Source: UBA9732 sp003456855 (lineage in GTDB: Bacteria > Spirochaetota > Spirochaetia > Sphaerochaetales > Sphaerochaetaceae). From it: a stretch of 10,524 bases of DNA. Of this stretch, positions 6,252 through 10,524 are shown in pieces. Each line of letters opens with the position of its first letter. Position 1 is the stretch's first letter. The stretch covers positions 1-10,524 of the forward strand of contig CAMOUY010000077.1 in assembly GCA_946626785.1 (NCBI GenBank), given 5' to 3'. The notes under the pieces were generated by a model. It saw only the letters and a program-made list of their open reading frames with translations, ran no database searches and had not been told where the DNA came from. The position numbers and the translations under genes were made by a program.

Positions 6252-6611
6252 ATGAATAAAAAGAAGGGAACACAAACACTCATTCTGATTCTGATTGCAA
6301 TCTCTCTGGCACTCTGCTCCTGCAGGACGGCGGAGAAGCAGCCCAAGCAGTACGATGTCGACTACTCTCTGAGCACATTGCTCATCATGTTGGAGGACAA
6401 GTCGGATACCGAAGCGATCAACTCCATGTTTGACAAATACGACATCACGGTGATCTACGACTACGAGAACTTCATGATGTATGCAGTGAGTCTGGGCCAT
6501 CAATATACTCCAATGGAGCTCGATGCTCTGATAGAGAAACTTGAGAATGAGGAGCTTGTGGTTGCGGTCAACAAGGACTACATCTACAGCATCGATCCGA
6601 TAACATTCTGA
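6252..6611 (+). CDS. Small lipoprotein with I9-propeptide-like pattern
   Basis: A 119-residue protein with a lipoprotein signal: Lys-rich start, hydrophobic core, and lipobox LCSC with Cys24 as the lipidation site. It should be anchored to a membrane after export. The mature part (about 34-116) reads as strand-helix-strand-strand-helix-strand: a first strand, a helix TEAINSMFDKY, the hairpin ITVIYDYENFMMYAVSL, a helix TPMELDALIEKLENEE, and VVAVNKDYIYSID. That spacing and the closing V-x-x-V-x-x-D resemble the I9 inhibitor/subtilisin-propeptide fold, here without any protease attached. The similarity is judged by eye. An in-frame TGA at 6228 and the absence of other start codons fix the ATG, which has no usable ribosome binding site (AAGG ends one base before it). 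The role is unknown; protease inhibition or chaperoning would fit the fold. Confidence 0.8.
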   Translation: MNKKKGTQTLILILIAISLALCSCRTAEKQPKQYDVDYSLSTLLIMLEDKSDTEAINSMFDKYDITVIYDYENFMMYAVSLGHQYTPMELDALIEKLENEELVVAVNKDYIYSIDPITF

Positions 6612-6640
6612 TTGACTGCAGAGTTGGTCTAAATTACCAT
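6612..6640 (+). promoter_or_regulatory. Candidate promoter of nanE-nanK
   Basis: TTGACT (6612-6617, five of six) and TACCAT (6635-6640, four of six) are 17 bases apart, directly after the lipoprotein stop codon. The predicted +1 near 6647 gives a leader of about 11 bases that begins almost on the AAGG ribosome binding site. No terminator separates it from the lipoprotein gene. Confidence 0.5.
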
Positions 6641-6657
6641 GAATCGAAGGTTTTAAC

Positions 6658-7347
6658 ATGGAAGAAGCTGTTTCAAGACTTAAAGGAAAACTGATCGTCT
6701 CATGCCAGGCCCTGCCGAACGAGCCTTTGCATTCTTCGTTCATCATGTCCAGGATGGCCGTGGCTGCGAAGGAAGGTGGGGCCAGTGGAATAAGGGCGAA
6801 CACCAAGGAGGACATCGCCGAGATCAAGAAGGCGGTGGACCTTCCTGTCATAGGCATAGTCAAGCGCGACTATGCAGACAGCCAGATATACATAACCCCG
6901 ACCATGAAGGAGATACGGGAGCTTATGGAGGTCGGACCTGAGATCATAGCAATTGACGCCACAGACAGACCCCGTCCGGAAGGAAAGACATTGGATGAAT
7001 TCTTCCAGGAGATAAAGGCCGAGTATCCGGACCAGCTTCTGATGGCAGACTGCTCGACCTATGAGGAGTGCATCCACGCCGATGAGCTGGGCTTCGATTT
7101 CGTGGGGACGACCATGATAGGCTACACTCCCGAGAGCCAGGGTCTGAAAATAGATGCCGATGACTTCAAGATCCTTCGCGATGTGCTGGCAAATGTCAAG
7201 CATCCAGTCATATGCGAGGGCAACATAGACAGTCCACAGAAGGCACGAAGAGTCCTTGATCTAGGATCATACTGCGTTGTCGTGGGAAGCTCCATCACCA
7301 GACCTCAGCTGATTACGAAGAAATATGTGGAGGCCATCGAGGCATGA
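6658..7347 (+). CDS. nanE: N-acylmannosamine-6-phosphate 2-epimerase
   Basis: A 229-residue cytoplasmic TIM-barrel enzyme that converts N-acetylmannosamine-6-phosphate to N-acetylglucosamine-6-phosphate in sialic acid and ManNAc catabolism. The family signature is clear from the N-terminus: KLIVSCQALPNEPLHSS (11-27), GASGIRAN (41-48), GIVKRDY with the expected catalytic Lys69, IDATDRPRP (99-107), MADCST (129-134), GYT (155-157), and CEGNI with Glu187 as the expected second catalytic residue, followed by the phosphate-binding VVVGSSITRP (207-216). Length is typical. The ATG has AAGG eight bases upstream. The gene overlaps the next by four bases (ATGA), so the pair is translationally coupled. 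No NanA lyase, NagA, NagB or sugar importer is nearby, so the upstream and downstream steps must be encoded elsewhere. Confidence 0.95.
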   Translation: MEEAVSRLKGKLIVSCQALPNEPLHSSFIMSRMAVAAKEGGASGIRANTKEDIAEIKKAVDLPVIGIVKRDYADSQIYITPTMKEIRELMEVGPEIIAIDATDRPRPEGKTLDEFFQEIKAEYPDQLLMADCSTYEECIHADELGFDFVGTTMIGYTPESQGLKIDADDFKILRDVLANVKHPVICEGNIDSPQKARRVLDLGSYCVVVGSSITRPQLITKKYVEAIEA

Positions 7348-8222
7348 GAAAATACGCGTGCTTTGACATCGGAGGGACTGCCATAAAGTATGGAGTACTC
7401 ACAGAGAAGGCAGAGATACTGTTCTCGTCAACGATGCCCACAGAAGCCGAGAAAGGTCCTGAAATCTGGATGATGAACATTGTCCAGGCTGTCAAGGATA
7501 TGCAAAGCAAGGAGACCATCGAAGGCATCTGCATATCATCCTCAGGCATGATCGACCCCCAGAAGGGCACGGTCGTCTTCGCACTTCCTCAGATTCCAGA
7601 CTACACTGGCTTTGACATCAAGACCTTCATGGAGAAGCGTTGCAAGCTTCCATGCGAGGTCGAGAACGATGTCAACTGCATGGTCCTTGCAGAGAGCCTG
7701 TCAGGGGCAGGGAAAGGCTGCAAGTCGGTGCTGGGTCTTGCCATAGGCACCGGGGTGGGCGGAGGCTTCACCCTTGACGGCAAGCTTCTCCATGGCTCCA
7801 GCTTCAGCGCCTGCGAGGTCGGCTACATCCGAATCGGTGACAGTGACCTTGAGCACCTTGCCTCCACCACAGCGCTCTGCAGGAAGGTTGAGACCTTGAA
7901 GGGAGACCCATGCGGATCCTGGAACGGGAAAAATGTGTTTGAAAAGGCAGAGCAGGGAGACCAGGACTGCAAGAAGGCCATCGACCAGATGGCCGACAAC
8001 CTGGCACAGGGACTTGGAGTCCTATCCTACATCCTGAACCCTGAGGTCATAGTCCTCGGCGGCGGTGTCATGGCCCAGTCTTCACTGATCGAGAAGGTCA
8101 GATCCCTCTATCCGAAATATGTCAAACCCATCATATCAGAGCACACGGATATAAAGGCCGCAGCCTATGGAAACGAGGCCGGAATGATCGGTGCCCTGTA
8201 CCATTTCCTTCAGACCCGTTAG
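7344..8222 (+). CDS. nanK: ROK-family sugar kinase, probable N-acetylmannosamine kinase
   Basis: A 292-residue cytoplasmic ATP-dependent sugar kinase. The ATP phosphate loop DIGGTAIKYG (8-17), the ENDVN stretch with catalytic Asp109, the glycine-rich LAIGTGVGGG (132-141) and VLGGGV (237-242) mark the ROK family. Coupling to nanE by a four-base overlap suggests that ManNAc is the substrate, supplying ManNAc-6-phosphate for the epimerase. Two features are unusual. The canonical GE-GH histidine is replaced (CEVGY, 157-161), and the CxCGxxGC zinc motif that should follow is absent, leaving a short IGDSDLEHLAS link. Similar zinc-free ROK kinases are known among glycoside kinases of Gram-positive bacteria, so the substrate is less certain than the family. 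It has no helix-turn-helix extension, so it is not a NagC-type repressor. Confidence 0.85.
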   Translation: MRKYACFDIGGTAIKYGVLTEKAEILFSSTMPTEAEKGPEIWMMNIVQAVKDMQSKETIEGICISSSGMIDPQKGTVVFALPQIPDYTGFDIKTFMEKRCKLPCEVENDVNCMVLAESLSGAGKGCKSVLGLAIGTGVGGGFTLDGKLLHGSSFSACEVGYIRIGDSDLEHLASTTALCRKVETLKGDPCGSWNGKNVFEKAEQGDQDCKKAIDQMADNLAQGLGVLSYILNPEVIVLGGGVMAQSSLIEKVRSLYPKYVKPIISEHTDIKAAAYGNEAGMIGALYHFLQTR

Positions 8223-8269
8223 GGCCAAGTTCGAAAATCTCTTTTTTCTCTGTTAAATTTTAGTATCCA

Positions 8270-8278
8270 TGGTATCAT
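8270..8278 (+). promoter_or_regulatory. Candidate extended -10 element before the acidic lipoprotein gene
   Basis: TATCAT (8273-8278, five of six matches) is preceded by TGG as an extended -10 element. The -35 region is poor (CTGTTA at 8250-8255). The predicted +1 near 8285 would give a leader of about 25 bases, most of which can fold into a hairpin. Confidence 0.4.
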
Positions 8279-8283
8279 GAATA

Positions 8284-8306
8284 CACCCTTTCAGGAGGGT
8301 GGAGGG
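8284..8306 (+). promoter_or_regulatory. Leader hairpin overlapping the lipoprotein ribosome binding site
   Basis: CACCCT (8284-8289) and AGGGTG (8296-8301) pair perfectly around a six-base loop, TTCAGG. The 3' arm lies within AGGAGGGTGGAGGG (8293-8306), which holds two overlapping Shine-Dalgarno-like cores. Folding would hide the first core (AGGAGG, 10 bases before the ATG at 8309) while leaving GGAGGG free for the second ATG at 8312. Whether this matters for translation is unknown. Confidence 0.45.
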
Positions 8307-8308
8307 AT

Positions 8309-8992
8309 ATGATGAAAAAAACATTTCTGTTCGTTCTTGTGATTTCAATGCTTTTCTCCCTTGTGTCCTGCAAATCAGCAGAGGTCGAGGAGGAGCCTGT
8401 TGTCGAAGTCGTAGAGGTTGAACCAGTGGTTGATGAACCTGTAATCGAGGAGCCTGTCGAACAGCCAACTCCTGTGGATGTTGATGTCAAGGGTCTTGCC
8501 GGAGCAGCTATCCCTGGAGTCCTTTATCAGCTTCAGGAAGGTGAACCTGTCATCAGAGGAATCTCCCTAACCGGAAACCGAGCCACCATGGAACTGGCAG
8601 AACCAAGCACAGAGAACATCCGTTTCATATTCGAACTGAACGAGTGGATCGGCATCTATGTTGACACCGACCAGGTTGAAGGTCTCTCTGCACGCCTTGT
8701 CAAGCATGAGGAGGACAGCTCCGTATACACTGCAGCGTACTTCGATGAGGCTGTGGTCTATGCTTATTGCGATATTTTCAAACCCGAACAGGACGGAGAC
8801 GTCTGGGGCGAAATCAATGTCTCTGAAGACGAATCGACAGGTTTCTACGACCTTGTCTTCGTTAACAATGAGGACAACATGCCGCTGGCTTACATAATCC
8901 TGGACTTCTTCAAGATGACAGAACTCGAGAGATACTCTGAGAGCCAGCTCTCCCAGATAATGGCGGACATCATAGCTGCCGGGGTGAAGTAA
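8309..8992 (+). CDS. Lipoprotein with acidic Glu/Pro/Val-rich tether, unknown function
   Basis: A 227-residue exported lipoprotein, not recognised beyond that. The signal peptide ends in the lipobox LVSC, with Cys21 as the lipidation site. Residues 25-56 are a low-complexity tether rich in Glu, Pro and Val, with repeated EPVV/EPVI/EPVE units, of the kind that holds a domain away from the membrane. The remaining part (about 62-227) looks like a compact, mostly beta domain with an alternating hydrophobic pattern (NIRFIFELNEWIGIYV, VVYAYCDIF, GFYDLVFVNNED) and a C-terminal helix; no enzyme motif is visible. Two adjacent ATG codons (8309 and 8312) are possible starts. The second has better spacing from GGAGGG and gives a standard MKKTF signal start, so the protein may be one residue shorter. 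It lies after nanK, with its own promoter candidate. Confidence 0.82.
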   Translation: MMKKTFLFVLVISMLFSLVSCKSAEVEEEPVVEVVEVEPVVDEPVIEEPVEQPTPVDVDVKGLAGAAIPGVLYQLQEGEPVIRGISLTGNRATMELAEPSTENIRFIFELNEWIGIYVDTDQVEGLSARLVKHEEDSSVYTAAYFDEAVVYAYCDIFKPEQDGDVWGEINVSEDESTGFYDLVFVNNEDNMPLAYIILDFFKMTELERYSESQLSQIMADIIAAGVK

Positions 8993-9011
8993 TACATTAC
9001 ATATTGATAAT

Positions 9012-9044
9012 GACCAATTGGAGACCAGCCGGAAGGTTGGTCTC
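9012..9044 (+). other. Stable GNRA-loop hairpin after the acidic lipoprotein gene
   Basis: GAGACCAGCC (9021-9030) and GGTTGGTCTC (9035-9044) form a 10-bp stem with one G-U pair and a GGAA tetraloop of the GNRA class. It lies 28 bases past the lipoprotein stop codon. No T-run follows on either strand, so it is not a standard intrinsic terminator; it could protect the 3' end of the transcript or act as an atypical terminator. A second pairing is possible between GACCAA (9012-9017) and TTGGTC (9037-9042), which excludes the main stem. Confidence 0.55.
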
Positions 9045-9168
9045 ATCGAAGTGGAAGTTGTACAGAAGAGAAATAGATGAGTTGAAATCCAAAGACTAAC
9101 CAGTGAAATTATTAGTTGCAATTATGAGAAAGAGGTTTATCTTTGTTTTAAGGCGGTTGTGAAGAGAA

Positions 9169-9699
9169 ATGGAAAACAATAAAAGAAAGCTCCGTGGCAT
9201 TGCCATTCTGTCTTCGGTAATCATCATTTCCTTGGTCTTGATTTACGTGTTTGTCAAAAAAGCAAAACCTGACACCCTTGGTTTCATCTGGCTTTTTTCT
9301 GGAATTGCTCTGATCTTTTTTGAATTCATCACCCCTTTCTTTTTTGCACTCCCTTTCGGAGTGGGATGTTTGGTTGCGGTTATACCAAATCTGTTCAGAG
9401 CTGAAATTCTAGTTCAGGTTCTTGTTTTCTTCGGTGCGTCATTAATAGTCTGGGTGATAATTGGGTTTATGCATTCTTCATCCAAAGACTCGAATAAAGG
9501 AAAGCAACTCAATGGAGAAGAGATGATTGGCGCTTCAGGTTGTGTGACTGAGCCGATCATACCACCTATGAAAGGAAGGGTGTATCTAAAAGGAAATACA
9601 TGGGCCGCATCATCTGAAACTCGGATTGAAAAGGGGAAGGAGGTTGTTGTGGTTTCAATGGAAGGAATAACGGTTTTTGTAAAGGAGAAGAATAGATGA
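9169..9699 (+). CDS. NfeD-like membrane protein with C-terminal OB fold
   Basis: A 176-residue short-form NfeD protein, partner of SPFH/stomatin proteins in many bacteria. The N-terminal half is membrane-embedded, with helices near residues 10-29, 37-57, 60-75 and 80-101; the FFEFITPFFFALPFGVG stretch is typical of the family. After a polar linker (103-118), residues 119-172 form the soluble OB-fold domain: GASGCVTEP, GRVYLKGNTWAA with the conserved Trp145, then KGKEVVVVSMEGITVFVK. The serine-protease domain of long NfeD forms is absent. The start ATG has only a weak ribosome binding site (GAAGAG, very close). The gene overlaps the SPFH gene by four bases (ATGA). Its base composition is about 42% GC (hand count, 9181-9660) against about 51% in nanE-nanK (7021-7500). 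Upstream TTGCAA and TATCTT, 16 bases apart (9116-9143), may be its promoter. Confidence 0.88.
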   Translation: MENNKRKLRGIAILSSVIIISLVLIYVFVKKAKPDTLGFIWLFSGIALIFFEFITPFFFALPFGVGCLVAVIPNLFRAEILVQVLVFFGASLIVWVIIGFMHSSSKDSNKGKQLNGEEMIGASGCVTEPIIPPMKGRVYLKGNTWAASSETRIEKGKEVVVVSMEGITVFVKEKNR

Positions 9700-10524
9700 A
9701 TCAATTTCTTAATGATTATGGTCTGTTTGTTGCTGTTGGAGCGATTTTTATTTTCATAATAATAATCATTGTCAAGTCGATCGTATTGGTTCCTCAGTCA
9801 TATGCTGTTATTATTGAAAGGTTCAAAAAATACAAGAAAACTCTCCATTCTGGAGTGAACTTTGTTTTTCCTTTCATTGATCATCGTAAAAAGGCTGTTT
9901 TTCAGATTAGATCACAGAGTGTGGAATCCAACAGGTACGGTAGACATAGCCAAACACTGATAGACATCAGAGAACAGATGCTTGACTACGAGACCCAGAA
10001 GGTTATAACAAAGGATAATATCACCTTGAAAGTCGATCCGCTTCTGTATTTCCAGATTGTTGATGTCGCGAAAGCGGTTTACGAAGTCTCCAATTTCCCC
10101 AATGCCATTGAACAACTCACAAAGACAGCGCTTAGAAATACAATAGGCGCTCTGGACCTTGATCAAGTGCTTTCTGCAAGAGACCAGATGAATGAACAAC
10201 TCAGAAAGAGTCTTGATGAGGCCACTGACAATTGGGGTGTGAAAGTGACAAGGGTCGAGCTTCAGGAGATAGAGCCGCCTGAAAGCATTATGGAAGACCT
10301 TGAAAAGCAGATGAAGGCTGAAAGAGAGAGAAGGGCACAGGTTCTGGCGGCTGAAGGTTTGAAGCAGAAGCAGATACTTGAGTCCGAAGGTGAAAAGCAG
10401 TTCAAGCTCAATATTGCCGAGGCTGAGAAGAATGCCATTATTGCCAAATCAGAGGCTGAGAGGACTGCTCTGATAAACAAGGCTGAGGCAGAACGACAGG
10501 CGATTCTGTTAAAGGCTGAGGCTG
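9696..10524 (+). CDS. SPFH/band-7 (stomatin-like) membrane protein, 3' end outside the window
   Basis: The first 276 residues of a slipin/QmcA-like protein, translated from the ATG at 9696; the frame is still open at the window edge. Residues 10-32 form one membrane anchor. Residues 30-195 are the SPFH domain, with the hallmarks LVPQSYAVIIERFKKYKKTL, HSGVNFVFPFID, IDIREQMLDYETQKVITKDN and the strand-helix end WGVKVTRVELQEIEPP. A segment of about 15-20 residues around 70-88 is longer than in typical stomatins. From about 200 on, charged Glu/Ala/Lys-rich repeats (AEAEK, SEAERT, KAEAERQ) predict the coiled coil used for oligomerisation. A good ribosome binding site (AAAGGAG, 9681-9687) lies eight bases upstream, and the ATGA overlap couples it to the NfeD gene. 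By family knowledge such proteins form ring- or cage-like membrane scaffolds that organise lipids or control proteases. A full-length family member is usually 300-340 residues. Confidence 0.92.
   Translation, partial: MNQFLNDYGLFVAVGAIFIFIIIIIVKSIVLVPQSYAVIIERFKKYKKTLHSGVNFVFPFIDHRKKAVFQIRSQSVESNRYGRHSQTLIDIREQMLDYETQKVITKDNITLKVDPLLYFQIVDVAKAVYEVSNFPNAIEQLTKTALRNTIGALDLDQVLSARDQMNEQLRKSLDEATDNWGVKVTRVELQEIEPPESIMEDLEKQMKAERERRAQVLAAEGLKQKQILESEGEKQFKLNIAEAEKNAIIAKSEAERTALINKAEAERQAILLKAEA

Noticed and set aside
6066..6863. A 265-codon open frame on the minus strand
   Set aside because: It runs across the transporter fragment, the small lipoprotein and the start of nanE, all with clear protein families or signals on the plus strand. 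Its product is rich in His, Cys and Gln and shows no domain.
8231..8250. T-rich stretch after nanK as a terminator
   Set aside because: A run of six T is present but no stem of useful length precedes it, so it does not qualify as an intrinsic terminator.
8275..8490. Ser/Thr-rich minus-strand open frame opposite the acidic lipoprotein
   Set aside because: It is the antisense shadow of the Glu/Pro/Val repeat; the low complexity comes from the plus-strand coding repeat.
8567..9121. A 184-codon minus-strand open frame opposite the acidic lipoprotein
   Set aside because: It mirrors the lipoprotein coding region and the hairpin and has no recognisable domain.
1..10524. CRISPR arrays, tRNA or rRNA genes, insertion sequences, attachment sites
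   Set aside because: No regularly spaced repeat array, cloverleaf or rRNA core, transposase motif or terminal inverted repeat was found on reading both strands.

Overview
The window reads like part of a chromosome from an anaerobic, host- or sediment-associated member of the Spirochaetota, perhaps near Sphaerochaeta or Treponema. The clue is the export signal of the amino-acid binding protein, which ends in a 'FASGAAEA' stretch common in binding proteins of that phylum; the rest of the gene mix fits but is not diagnostic. No rRNA, tRNA, CRISPR array, transposase or phage gene was seen.

Layout. Positions 22-4435 are read leftward (minus strand). In transcription order they hold a three-gene polar amino-acid ABC importer (binding protein, permease, ATPase), an NYN-domain protein with a C-terminal OST-HTH/LOTUS-like domain, and an iron-dependent alcohol dehydrogenase that ends in a clear intrinsic terminator. 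The NYN gene has its own promoter, whose predicted start point falls on the A of its ATG. Positions 4436-4768 are a divergent AT-rich control region carrying helically phased TTATGCA repeats on the importer side and an imperfect direct repeat on the regulator side.

Positions 4769-10524 are read rightward: an XRE-type regulator with a helical-repeat C-terminus, a truncated N-terminal piece of a major facilitator transporter, a small lipoprotein that looks leaderless and has an I9-propeptide-like pattern, the nanE-nanK pair for N-acetylmannosamine use, a second lipoprotein with an acidic Glu/Pro/Val tether, and an NfeD-SPFH (stomatin-like) membrane pair whose second gene runs off the end.

How the genes fit together. 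The importer takes up a polar amino acid. nanE and nanK move N-acetylmannosamine into GlcNAc-6-phosphate metabolism; no lyase, deacetylase or sugar transporter is in the window. NfeD and the SPFH protein are expected to act together in the membrane. The regulator and the broken transporter look like the remains of a regulator-transporter pair.

No large undescribed system is evident. The items most worth a second look are the two apparently leaderless genes with the same TATATT-N6-ATG layout, the small I9-like lipoprotein, and the phased repeats in the importer promoter.
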